Assembly: GCA_964384625.1 (NCBI GenBank)
Contig: CAYLNH010000128.1
Coordinates: 1 to 19,017, forward strand
Length of the DNA: 19,017 nucleotides
DNA from: CAYLNH01 sp964384625
GTDB taxonomy: Bacteria; Verrucomicrobiota; Lentisphaeria; JABSQK01
Direction of reading: 5' to 3'
A program made the position numbers and the translations under genes. Of the stretch, positions 9,525 through 16,416 are shown piece after piece; position 1 is the stretch's first letter, and every line of letters starts with the position of its first letter. The notes beneath the pieces are model-generated. The model was given only the letters and a program-made list of their open reading frames with translations, did no database searches and was not told the origin of the DNA.

Positions 9525-9530
9525 GGAGGA
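9525..9530 (+). promoter_or_regulatory. Shine-Dalgarno GGAGGA that decides the third gene's start
   Basis: GGAGGA lies eight bases before ATG 9539. This favours that start over the upstream in-frame ATG at 9512, which has no comparable site and would put extra charged residues before the signal peptide. Confidence 0.7.
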
Positions 9531-9538
9531 CATCCCAG

Positions 9539-11740
9539 ATGACCATAGTGCGTTGTATGCTGTACCGTGCGACGGCGGCTGTGCTGGTCGGCAGCTCGCT
9601 GTTTCTGTCGGCGCCCGATCTGACGGCGGCGCGCAAGCCCAAACGCCGTCGCCGCAGCGGTCTGTCGAAGGAAGACTACAAGGCCAATGACATGCTTAAC
9701 AAAGGCCTTGAGCTGCTCCGGATGAAACAGGAAGATCGCGGTGTCAAGCTGATTACTTCCGTGCCGCAGATGTTCCCGAAATCCAAGATCCGGTTCAAGG
9801 CGTATATGGCTCTGGGCCAGCACTACAAGAAGAAGCGCAACTTCGAAATGGCGATCAAGCAGTTCAGCCAGATCAAAGGTATTGAAGACGAGGAGATGCT
9901 GGCTGAAGGCATCTATGAAACCGGCATCTGCCATTATCACATGAGCAGTTTCGACAAGGCGTTCATGTCGTTGCGCAAGGTGACCAATGAGTACCCCTGG
10001 ACGGTATACGCCAACGAGGCGTTCTATTACATCGGCCTGTGCCACTTCAAGCTCGGGCGCTGGTCCAAGTCGGTCGAGGCCCTCGAAATGGTCGGCGCCA
10101 GTGTGCCGACGAATGTTCGCGGCAACGTCTATGCTGAAGCCGGCCAGCGGTTCTACGTCAAGATCTACGACAAAGACCTCGTGGTCCTCAAGTCGTCCAA
10201 CGAGAAGCTCTCGGTGACGTTGACAACCGAGAGCGGCGACCGGGAAAACGTGGTGTTGGAAGCGCTCGGGCGCAGTGGTGAGTATTATCTGGGATCGATT
10301 CCGACGCTGCCGGGTGAAGCCAAATCCGGCGACGGCAAACTCCAGATTATCGGCGGGGATGTTGTCAAGGTCGCGTACACCGACCAGAACACGGAATCCG
10401 GCGAGCGCAATCAGCAACTGATATCGACCGCGAAAATGGTTTCGACCGCATCGATCGGGTTTACCGACGGCGCCTTCCGCGAATACACCAAAGGCGTCTT
10501 CGGCGACAACGACTGCTTCGTCCGTATCAAAGACCTCGATCGGGACAAAACGAATGAACGCGATACGATCACCTGTAAGGTCATGACCCGCTATGTCGTC
10601 AAAAAGGAACGCAGCCTGGAACAAGAGGGGATTGATCTGGACGACGAAGACGATGAAGAGATCCGTCTGCGCGACACCGTGACGGTGCAGTTGACCGAGA
10701 CGGCGCCGCACTCGGGCATCTTCACCGGCAAAGCCATGCCGGTGGTCGTTACCGACAACAGCCGCATCAATCAGGGCGACGATGAACTCGCCGCCATGCA
10801 GGATGACGACATTGTTCTCGAGTACTTCGACAACTTCCATATCAAGGGCGACAGCCCGCGCCGCGTGACCTACGAAGCGAAACTGCTGATCGGCGCGATC
10901 AAGGATGTGAAGATTATCCATCGCGAAGTCAACTCTCCCGATCTGAAGGCGAAGAAGCAGTTGATCGAGGCCAAGATTTTCCTGAAACTGGCGCAGATCT
11001 TCAAGGATGTCGGCCTCAACGACAATGCCTACGAGAAAGCGGATGAAGGATTGGACCGCGTTGAGGACGTGATCCGGATGAGCCTGCGGTCGAGCATGGA
11101 CCGGGCTATCGTCGAAGAGGCCTTCAGCATCAAATGGGACCTCCTGCTGGCCAAGGACCGGCTGTCCGAAGCAATTCGTGTCTGCCGGTCGTTGACGCAG
11201 CTCTTTCCGGACTCGACGCTGGTGGACAAGGCGCTGCTGAAGATCGGCCTGGCCAAGATGGAATCCGACGACCCCCGTCACGTGAACGAGGCGGTGTCGA
11301 TTTTCAACTCCGTCATCCGTCTGAAGAAATCGAATCTCAAGCCGGAAGCCGCGTTTCGCATTGCGCAGGTCTACGAGAAACGCGCGATGCGGCATCAGCG
11401 CCCGGATCTCAGTCGCGCCATGCTGGCCTACAAGAAGTGCGCCGAGTCGTATCCGGACTCGCCGTTTGCCGGCGAGGCGTTGGAGAAGATCGTCAACTTC
11501 TACATCAACAACCGCGATTACACCCGGGCGATCGAGTTGATGGAGCGGGTTTTCCAGGATTACCCGGACGCGAGTTTCCTGGACAAGATGCTGTTGAAGT
11601 GGACGATCGCGGCATACCGGCTCAAGGATTACCGGACGGCGTTGGCCAAGGTGGACCAGTTGCTGACGGAGCACCCGCAGTCCAGACTGGCGCCGAAGGC
11701 CCGGAAGATCCGCGACAGCATTGCGAAGAAAGTGGATTGA
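9539..11740 (+). CDS. Secreted TPR/beta-module protein, small paralogue of the first gene
   Basis: The product is 733 residues from ATG 9539. A signal peptide (hydrophobic ATAAVLVGSSLFLSA, ending near DLTAA) is followed by a basic patch (KPKRRRR) and N-terminal TPRs to about residue 200. Two beta-modules follow. The first (about 202-286) matches the first module of the giant protein (SGDRENVVLEALGRSGEYYLG against SGDRTLFTG). The second (about 319-433) carries DLDRD at 332-336, an acidic insert near 365-375, HSGIFTG at 391-397 and a DDDIVLEYFD end. Residues 470-733 are C-terminal TPRs with the repeated phrase YPDS/FPDS. The order TPR, modules, TPR repeats the plan of the 2558-aa protein at under a third of its size, so the two probably share ancestry and location. 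An envelope scaffold role is inferred. The motor genes start 61 bases downstream. Confidence 0.88.
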   Translation: MTIVRCMLYRATAAVLVGSSLFLSAPDLTAARKPKRRRRSGLSKEDYKANDMLNKGLELLRMKQEDRGVKLITSVPQMFPKSKIRFKAYMALGQHYKKKRNFEMAIKQFSQIKGIEDEEMLAEGIYETGICHYHMSSFDKAFMSLRKVTNEYPWTVYANEAFYYIGLCHFKLGRWSKSVEALEMVGASVPTNVRGNVYAEAGQRFYVKIYDKDLVVLKSSNEKLSVTLTTESGDRENVVLEALGRSGEYYLGSIPTLPGEAKSGDGKLQIIGGDVVKVAYTDQNTESGERNQQLISTAKMVSTASIGFTDGAFREYTKGVFGDNDCFVRIKDLDRDKTNERDTITCKVMTRYVVKKERSLEQEGIDLDDEDDEEIRLRDTVTVQLTETAPHSGIFTGKAMPVVVTDNSRINQGDDELAAMQDDDIVLEYFDNFHIKGDSPRRVTYEAKLLIGAIKDVKIIHREVNSPDLKAKKQLIEAKIFLKLAQIFKDVGLNDNAYEKADEGLDRVEDVIRMSLRSSMDRAIVEEAFSIKWDLLLAKDRLSEAIRVCRSLTQLFPDSTLVDKALLKIGLAKMESDDPRHVNEAVSIFNSVIRLKKSNLKPEAAFRIAQVYEKRAMRHQRPDLSRAMLAYKKCAESYPDSPFAGEALEKIVNFYINNRDYTRAIELMERVFQDYPDASFLDKMLLKWTIAAYRLKDYRTALAKVDQLLTEHPQSRLAPKARKIRDSIAKKVD

Positions 11741-11801
11741 CGGCGGCGGTTCGGGGGCAGGGGTGTTTTGAGAATCCAAGGCAAATAGGAAAGGGTAAAC
11801 G

Positions 11802-12476
11802 ATGCTTGAATACCTGTTGAAGGGCGGCTGGATCATGGTGCCGCTGTTCTTTCTTTCCGTGCTGGCGGTTGCGGTGATCATCGACCGCTTGCGCGCCTTC
11901 CGCGTTGCGGCGGAGATCGATACGGACGCTCTGTTCTCCACCATGTCGGAGCGATTGCAGGAGGACGACACCGAGGGCGCCGTGGCGATCTGTCAACAGG
12001 CCAAAGGGCCGGTGGCTTCGGTCCTGCTTGTCGGGCTCTACAAGTTCCAGATGCTGCGTGATCAGGGCAACGACCGCAAAGAGATCGAGGAGTACCTGGA
12101 CAAGACCATGGGCGAGTATGCCCCGCACGTGATTGAAGGCCTGGAGAAACGGATTTACCTGTTGCTGCTGATCGCCAGCGTGTCGCCGCTGTTGGGGATG
12201 ACCGGGACCGTGACCGGCATGATCCGGTCGTTCGCCGGGATGCAGGAGGCCGGTGTGTCGAGCGGCGCTGTTGCCGGCGGCATCTCGGAAGCGCTGATCA
12301 CGACGGCGGCCGGCCTGATCATCGCCATCCCGGCGGTCGTGTTCTACCACATCTTCTCGAAGAAGGTCGACTTGTTCCGGCTCGATATCGAAGAGAAGGC
12401 CAGCGATCTGGTCGAATACGTCACCTTGAATCTGGGTGGCGAGGACCTCCTTGACGGCAAGGACCTGGACGCATGA
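11802..12476 (+). CDS. MotA/TolQ/ExbB-family proton channel protein
   Basis: This 224-residue protein has three membrane helices (about 11-28, 117-138 and 164-185) and a cytoplasmic loop between the first two, the standard ExbB/TolQ topology and length. The family signature is intact: SPLLGMTGTVTGM at 128-140 and ISEALITTAAGLIIAIPA at 161-178, holding the channel threonines. In this family the protein forms the pentameric inner-membrane stator around an ExbD/TolR dimer and converts proton flow into work on a periplasmic partner. The start has AGGAAAGGG six bases upstream. The stop overlaps the next start (ATGA, 12473-12476), so it is translationally coupled to the first ExbD gene. The partner set here (two ExbD, TPR proteins, DUF4159) matches neither textbook Ton nor Tol-Pal operons, so I give no symbol. 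Confidence 0.95.
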   Translation: MLEYLLKGGWIMVPLFFLSVLAVAVIIDRLRAFRVAAEIDTDALFSTMSERLQEDDTEGAVAICQQAKGPVASVLLVGLYKFQMLRDQGNDRKEIEEYLDKTMGEYAPHVIEGLEKRIYLLLLIASVSPLLGMTGTVTGMIRSFAGMQEAGVSSGAVAGGISEALITTAAGLIIAIPAVVFYHIFSKKVDLFRLDIEEKASDLVEYVTLNLGGEDLLDGKDLDA

Positions 12477-12907
12477 AGATCCCGCGCAGCAGCGACCGTG
12501 AAACCACCGAGATCGACGTCAGCTCGTTCTCGGATATCGCGTTCCTGCTGATCATTTTCTTCATCGTCACGACTGCGTTCCTGCGTGTATTCGGCGATAA
12601 ACTGAATGTGCCGAACGCCGAGCCGAGCAAGTCGAAGAAAGAGCAGAAACAACTCACCATCACGGTGGACCCGGACAATATCTTCTACGGCGAGAAAGCC
12701 AATCAGGTGACGCTGGCGCAGATGCGCGAACTGCTCAAGGACGAACGCTTCCCGAAGCGCAAGGAGAAGGAGCGGCTGGTTACTTTAAATTGCTCCAAAG
12801 ATGTTCCGTACCAGCGGTATTTCGAGGTGGTGACGGCGATCAGCAAAGCCGGGGGCGTGCTGGTCCTGATCGAAGAAGACGACAGCGAAGCGAAGAAGAA
12901 ACTCTGA
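12473..12907 (+). CDS. ExbD/TolR-family protein, first copy
   Basis: The 144-residue protein has a short cytoplasmic N-terminus, one membrane helix (about 21-38) and a periplasmic domain, as in ExbD/TolR. The proton-carrying aspartate is present at D21 in SFSDIAFLLIIFF. The periplasmic part contains LTITVDPDNIFYGEKANQVTLAQMRELL, the usual ExbD strand-turn-helix region. The gene overlaps the ExbB stop by four bases and its own stop overlaps the next gene's start (TGATG at 12905-12909). It should dimerise, either with itself or with the second copy, inside the ExbB pentamer. Sequence alone does not separate ExbD from TolR. Confidence 0.93.
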   Translation: MKIPRSSDRETTEIDVSSFSDIAFLLIIFFIVTTAFLRVFGDKLNVPNAEPSKSKKEQKQLTITVDPDNIFYGEKANQVTLAQMRELLKDERFPKRKEKERLVTLNCSKDVPYQRYFEVVTAISKAGGVLVLIEEDDSEAKKKL

Positions 12908-13320
12908 TGAAACTCCGTAAGCCCAAACGCAAAATGCCCATGGTCCCGGTGGCTTCCATGGGCGACATCGCGTTTCTGCTGATCATCTTCTTTGTGCTGG
13001 TGGCGAATTTCGCCAAGGAGAAGGGCATTCGATATAACCCGGCCAAAGCGCCGGACATCGAAAAACTGGACAAGAGCATTCGGCTCTCGGTAGTCCTCGA
13101 TGAAGAAGGCAATGCCTGGTTCCAGGGGGAACCGATTGATATCAAGGCGCTGGAAGGCGCGGTCCGGGCCGAGGCCCAGGACCTGCCGCAGGAGCGGCGG
13201 GTTGCCATGCTCAAGGTGGATCGCGACCTGCCGCACGAGACCTACAGCGCCGTGATTATGGCCCTGAGCAAGGCAGAAGTCGAGATCGCCCTGGTCGGCG
13301 ATCTGAAGAAAGGTCAATAA
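12907..13320 (+). CDS. ExbD/TolR-family protein, second copy
   Basis: The 137-residue protein starts at ATG 12907, sharing one base with the preceding stop. A frame extended upstream to 12790 would add 39 arginine- and glycine-rich residues that lie inside the first ExbD gene and fit no family, so it was rejected. After a very basic N-terminus (KLRKPKRKM) comes GDIAFLLIIFFVLVANF with the conserved aspartate at D20, then a periplasmic domain (LSVVLDEEGNAWFQGEPIDIKALEGAV). The two copies share the membrane motif but differ in their periplasmic parts, which suggests division of labour or a heterodimer rather than a recent duplication. Paired ExbD/TolR genes after one ExbB/TolQ also occur in myxobacterial AglRQS. 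Confidence 0.92.
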   Translation: MKLRKPKRKMPMVPVASMGDIAFLLIIFFVLVANFAKEKGIRYNPAKAPDIEKLDKSIRLSVVLDEEGNAWFQGEPIDIKALEGAVRAEAQDLPQERRVAMLKVDRDLPHETYSAVIMALSKAEVEIALVGDLKKGQ

Positions 13321-13327
13321 CCACAGC

Positions 13328-13333
13328 AGGAGG
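13328..13333 (+). promoter_or_regulatory. Strong Shine-Dalgarno AGGAGG
   Basis: AGGAGG lies seven bases before ATG 13341 and supports the small 141-aa gene as a real, well-translated reading frame. Confidence 0.75.
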
Positions 13334-13340
13334 AACTGCC

Positions 13341-13766
13341 ATGCTGATCGATAAAGAGATACACCCGGAAACACTGATGCGCGGGATCGCCGATACGCCG
13401 CTGCTGACGAAGGTGATTTACTCGTTGTTGGCTCACGTGTTGATTATCGGCGTGCTGTCGGTCCCGTTCATCGTGCTTTGTGCCAGGTACCGCACCTTTA
13501 AGCCGCGTGAGGTTATCGCCGCCGAGAAGGAAAAAGAGAAAATCGAAGCGGCCGAGACGGCCGCGCGCGAAAAAGCCGCCGCAGAGAAGACCGACAGCGG
13601 ATCGGCGGTGAAGCCGGATGCCGAGGCTGATGCCGCCGGCAACACCGCCGCGACGAAGGATGAGGTTAAGGGCGATACGCCGATCGAACGCGCCGTGACC
13701 GAAACCAGCGAAGACCGGCCGGCGCATTCGGCCACCAGTTTTGATGATGTTGACGACCTGGAATAG
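13341..13766 (+). CDS. Small single-span protein resembling the N-terminus of TonB/TolA
   Basis: The product has 141 residues: a cytoplasmic N-terminus, one membrane helix (about 26-48), then a charged stretch rich in Ala, Glu and Lys (about 57-85) and an acidic tail (FDDVDDLE). The helix reads YSLLAHVLIIGVL, with S28 and H32 forming the S-x3-H pattern found in the energised membrane helix of TonB (S16/H20) and TolA. The Ala/Glu/Lys segment resembles the TolA linker. No C-terminal TonB or TolA globular domain is present; the chain ends after the linker. The gene follows the second ExbD by 20 bases, where a TolA-like partner would be expected. I infer a minimal energy transducer or motor adaptor. 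An unrelated small membrane protein remains possible. Confidence 0.82.
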   Translation: MLIDKEIHPETLMRGIADTPLLTKVIYSLLAHVLIIGVLSVPFIVLCARYRTFKPREVIAAEKEKEKIEAAETAAREKAAAEKTDSGSAVKPDAEADAAGNTAATKDEVKGDTPIERAVTETSEDRPAHSATSFDDVDDLE

Positions 13767-13769
13767 CTG

Positions 13770-15413
13770 ATGCCCCGCCGCCGGAACAGGAAAATCAGCG
13801 AACTCGCCGTGCCGGCGTTCTGCCGGTTTTGCCGGATTATCCACATTGTCCTCGGCACGGCGGCGGTCTGGGTCTTGCGGGCGATGGGATGGACGCTGAG
13901 CAAGTTTCCCTGGTCCTGTCACTTCGCGGCGCTCTTCGCGGTGATGGCGGCGGTCAGTCTGTATACCGCGCTGTACGGGCAGGAATGCGTGGCCCGGGCG
14001 TTCAGTCTGCGGGCCGCGCATCTGGCGGCATTTGAGCAGGCCGGAATCACAGCGGTGTTCCGGCAGTTCGCGATCCTGCTCGGCGTCTTCGGCGCGTTCT
14101 ACGGTCTGTTATCCCTTCTGGCTTTTCTCCGGTTGCGTGCGGTACACTATCTCATGAAGATCGGGGCCTCGTCGTTCTTCGCCTTCTGGGCGCTGGTGCT
14201 GTACTTCGTCGTTCGTGTGCCCAGTGTTCTGATGGTCGCCAGGGTGGACGGCTTCAGCGAGGCCGACCGCAATGAGCTTTGGCTGCGGGGGGTCGTCGTC
14301 TGGCTGCCGATCATGCTGGTGGCGACGCTGGCGTTGTTCTATCTGATGCTGACCCGGGTGCGCGTCTTCTACGGCGGTCGGCCGGCAAGCGGCTATAGTA
14401 CCGACAAACTGTATGCCGACCTGCAGTCGCATGGCCGGGACCCGCGATTCAGGACCTCCTTCTACTGGGCGGCATTCCTGCATTTTGTTGTGTTTGCCGG
14501 ACCGTTGATCATTGCGCGCGGATGCTTGCTGGATGCGTATGCGGTGCCCCGGGGGCAGGGCGAACAGATTGTTCGCCGGATTAAAGTCAAACGGGTCAAA
14601 CGCAAGAAGAAGAAACAGCTTGTCATCAATCTGAACAGCCCGATCATCTATGAGATCCCGGAGCTGGATGACAAACGATCGCAGGAGTTGGACGAGGAAA
14701 CGATGGATACCTACGTCGCAACCCGGCTGTCCGGCATCGGCAAGGGCGGCAAGGGCAAGGGCGGCTGGCCCAGCGGCATGAAGAACGCCAAAGTCCGCTT
14801 TCTCCGACTCAAGTACGCCGGCGGCGACTGGGATCAGAATATGGGCAAGGGCGCCGACTATAACTTCCTGATCGAGTTCCAGAAGCTGACCGGTTTCAAG
14901 ATCGCGTCCGAGACCGAAGCCATCCCGATCCACAAACTGCGGCGCTTCAAGAAGCACCAGGCGCCGCCCTTTGTCTTCATTACCGGCAAGCGCGGCATCC
15001 GGGTCAGCAACGCCGACGTCAAGACGCTGCGGTGGTATTGTCTGGAAGAAGGCGGCATGATCTTCGCCGACAACGGCGGCGGTAACTTCAACGCGAGCTT
15101 TCGGGGACTGATGCGCCGCGTGTTCCCGGACAAGGGTTGGGTCGATATCGCCAACGACGACGTCATCTTCCAGCGGCCGTATCAGTTTCCGAGCGGCGCT
15201 CCGCCGTTGTGGCATCATTCCGGCGATCGTGCGCTGGGCCTCAAGCACAACGGCCGCTGGGTCGTTTTCTATCATCAGGGGGACCTGAACGACGCCTGGC
15301 AGACAGGGCACAACGGCGTCTCCCCCTATGTCGCCGAGCAGTCCTATAAACTCGGCGTCAACGTCGTCAACTACGCCTTTAACCAGTACATGAACATCCA
15401 CTACGGCGACTGA
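13770..15413 (+). CDS. Polytopic membrane protein with C-terminal DUF4159 domain
   Basis: The 547-residue protein begins with about six hydrophobic segments (roughly 20-40, 50-70, 94-120, 133-157, 172-197 and 231-254). A very basic stretch follows (RRIKVKRVKRKKKK, 269-282), then an acidic linker and a Gly/Lys-rich hinge (322-337). From 340 to the end it matches the DUF4159 pattern: KVRFLRLKYAGGDWDQNMG, YNFLIEFQKLTGFKI, PFVFITG, EEGGMIFADNGGG and the closing GVNVVNYAFNQY. DUF4159 has a glutamine-amidotransferase-like fold with no established activity; I see no recognisable catalytic nucleophile. The last membrane segment (FLHFVVFAGPLI) resembles a TonB/TolA-type helix. The start lies three bases after the previous stop, with only a weak ribosome-binding site, consistent with translational coupling. 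Which side of the membrane the DUF4159 domain occupies is not settled. Confidence 0.88.
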   Translation: MPRRRNRKISELAVPAFCRFCRIIHIVLGTAAVWVLRAMGWTLSKFPWSCHFAALFAVMAAVSLYTALYGQECVARAFSLRAAHLAAFEQAGITAVFRQFAILLGVFGAFYGLLSLLAFLRLRAVHYLMKIGASSFFAFWALVLYFVVRVPSVLMVARVDGFSEADRNELWLRGVVVWLPIMLVATLALFYLMLTRVRVFYGGRPASGYSTDKLYADLQSHGRDPRFRTSFYWAAFLHFVVFAGPLIIARGCLLDAYAVPRGQGEQIVRRIKVKRVKRKKKKQLVINLNSPIIYEIPELDDKRSQELDEETMDTYVATRLSGIGKGGKGKGGWPSGMKNAKVRFLRLKYAGGDWDQNMGKGADYNFLIEFQKLTGFKIASETEAIPIHKLRRFKKHQAPPFVFITGKRGIRVSNADVKTLRWYCLEEGGMIFADNGGGNFNASFRGLMRRVFPDKGWVDIANDDVIFQRPYQFPSGAPPLWHHSGDRALGLKHNGRWVVFYHQGDLNDAWQTGHNGVSPYVAEQSYKLGVNVVNYAFNQYMNIHYGD

Positions 15414-15415
15414 TC

Positions 15416-15462
15416 GCCGGCGGTTGCCGCGGGGGCCGTCTGAGCCGGCCCGGGCCGCCGGC
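15416..15462 (+). terminator. GC-rich dyad after the eight-gene block (possible terminator)
   Basis: GCCGGCGG (15416-15423) and CCGCCGGC (15455-15462) are perfect complements three bases after the DUF4159 stop, with further GC-rich pairing between them. No T-run follows, so a Rho-independent terminator is only a possibility. It could equally stabilise the 3' end. Confidence 0.35.
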
Positions 15463-15585
15463 CGCAGCCCGAGTGACCGTCTGCACATGGTCGCGACGAC
15501 GGGAATGCGGTTTTTCGGCCGGCGTCAACCAACTCCCGATCAAATATTTCCGGGCCGGGGGACCGCGGCCAGCCGGGGGAATTGC

Positions 15586-15614
15586 TTGACAACGAGACGG
15601 TTATCCCGTATAGT
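15586..15614 (+). promoter_or_regulatory. Near-consensus sigma70 promoter for the FHA gene
   Basis: TTGACA (15586-15591), a 17-base spacer and TATAGT (15609-15614) give a perfect -35 and a five-of-six -10. Transcription would start near 15621, leaving an untranslated leader of about 80 bases before ATG 15700. It is the best promoter seen in the window and separates the FHA gene from the upstream block. Confidence 0.8.
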
Positions 15615-15686
15615 TACTTACGCGCCTGTGGTGCGTTGTGAAATGCGGGTCCGTGCTCTGGTGCAGGCCCGAGCCCGAAACCAAAT

Positions 15687-15693
15687 GGAGGAG
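15687..15693 (+). promoter_or_regulatory. Shine-Dalgarno GGAGGAG that decides the FHA gene start
   Basis: GGAGGAG lies six bases before ATG 15700. An in-frame extension to 15424 would place the promoter inside the coding region and add residues with no FHA resemblance, so 15700 is preferred. Confidence 0.75.
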
Positions 15694-15699
15694 ATGGAC

Positions 15700-16158
15700 A
15701 TGCCCTGGCTGGCAGTGACGCGCGGCGACGACAAAGGCTGGCACCGCGAGCTGAAAGACGGCGATTCTTTTGTGATGGGGCGGGATGAGGAGTGTGACGT
15801 ACGCCTGGTCAATGCCAGTGCGTCCCGCAAACATTGTCGCATTGAGCTGAAGGGCAGCAAGCTTTACGTGACGGATCTGGGCAGCTCCAACGGCGTCAAG
15901 CGGGATGGGAAACGGTATATCGACAAGACCATCAAGCTGAAAACGGGCCAGCACTTCGAGATCGGCAACGCCCGGTTTGATTTTATGGAGAGCTACGAGC
16001 TCTACCTCGAGGCGTCCAAGGAGGTCCTTGACGATCTGCGTTTTCACGACGAGGACGAGATGCTCGAGAACTACGCGAAGATGGTGGCGCAGGTATCGCA
16101 CAAGCGCAAGAAACGCCGGAAGAAGAAGGGGATCATTGCCCGTTTATTCGGGCTGTAG
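15700..16158 (+). CDS. FHA-domain protein with basic C-terminal tail
   Basis: The 152-residue protein is one FHA domain (about 3-95) plus a tail. FHA domains bind phosphothreonine peptides. The binding-loop residues are all present: G27-R28 (FVMGRDEECDVRL), S42-R43-x-H45 (SASRKHC) and N64-G65 (DLGSSNGVKRDG). After a helical segment (about 103-133) the chain ends in a strongly basic run (KRKKRRKKK) and GIIARLFGL, which could touch membrane or nucleic acid. No signal peptide or membrane helix is seen, so it should be cytoplasmic. It has its own strong promoter, yet lies just downstream of the motor block. That suggests, without proving, a Ser/Thr-kinase-linked regulator of it; no kinase is encoded in the window. 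Confidence 0.9.
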   Translation: MPWLAVTRGDDKGWHRELKDGDSFVMGRDEECDVRLVNASASRKHCRIELKGSKLYVTDLGSSNGVKRDGKRYIDKTIKLKTGQHFEIGNARFDFMESYELYLEASKEVLDDLRFHDEDEMLENYAKMVAQVSHKRKKRRKKKGIIARLFGL

Positions 16159-16187
16159 CTGCACCCGGTGCGAAAACTTCTTGCCCA

Positions 16188-16208
16188 CCTGCCGCCTCAT
16201 GTGGCAGG
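16188..16208. other. Hairpin downstream of the FHA gene
   Basis: CCTGCCGC (16188-16195) pairs with GTGGCAGG (16201-16208) around a 5-base loop, with one G-U pair. It begins 30 bases after the FHA stop. No T-run follows; it may act as a weak terminator or be part of a repeat. Confidence 0.45.
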
Positions 16209-16239
16209 ACGACGTGGTCGGTTGCTGCTAGATGGTCGA

Positions 16240-16257
16240 GGCGGAAGTCTTTCCGCC
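16240..16257. other. Perfect 7-bp hairpin, REP-like
   Basis: GGCGGAA (16240-16246) and TTCCGCC (16251-16257) flank a GTCT loop. The element sits between convergent genes, where REP-type palindromes are often found. Confidence 0.45.
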
Positions 16258-16335
16258 ACGGATTGCCTGGGCTTCGAGGTTCGCGGCAGGCGGCGAGAGT
16301 GGCCTGTGCTGAAGCACATACCCATTTTCACCAAC

Positions 16336-16370
16336 GCTCCCCGAGCCCGAAAACGGGCAACTCGGAGAGC
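16336..16370. terminator. Long hairpin between convergent genes (possible bidirectional terminator)
   Basis: GCTCCCCGAG (16336-16345) pairs with CTCGGAGAGC (16361-16370) with one mismatch. CCCG/CGGG closes an AAAA loop inside it, with a CAA bulge. It is the strongest fold in the 258-base convergent spacer. There is no clear T-run on either side. Confidence 0.45.
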
Positions 16371-16416
16371 GGGTCCAAGCATCCGGCCGGCGGCATTGAC
16401 GTGTCGAAACACGATG

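Noticed and set aside
9512..9538. Upstream start for the third gene at 9512
   Set aside because: The ATGA overlap with the preceding stop is attractive, but ATG 9539 has GGAGGA at ideal spacing and leads straight into the signal peptide. Coupled initiation at 9512 is not fully excluded.
11741..11801. Promoter before the ExbB gene
   Set aside because: A TTGACG occurs at the preceding stop codon, but no acceptable -10 follows at 16-18 bases.
9473..11971. A 2.5-kb open frame antisense to the third gene
   Set aside because: Same cause: it is a complement of a well-supported TPR/beta-module gene and continues into the ExbB gene, with no domain of its own.
29..13320. Standard Tol-Pal or TonB operon
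   Set aside because: There is no TolB, Pal, CpoB-length protein or TonB receptor, two ExbD genes replace one TolR, and DUF4159 is present.
14109..15488. A 1.4-kb open frame antisense to the DUF4159 gene
   Set aside because: The plus strand shows the DUF4159 pattern throughout; the antisense product has no recognisable features.
15424..15699. N-terminal extension of the FHA gene
   Set aside because: It would run through the TTGACA/TATAGT promoter and a GC-rich dyad, and its residues are unlike any FHA protein.
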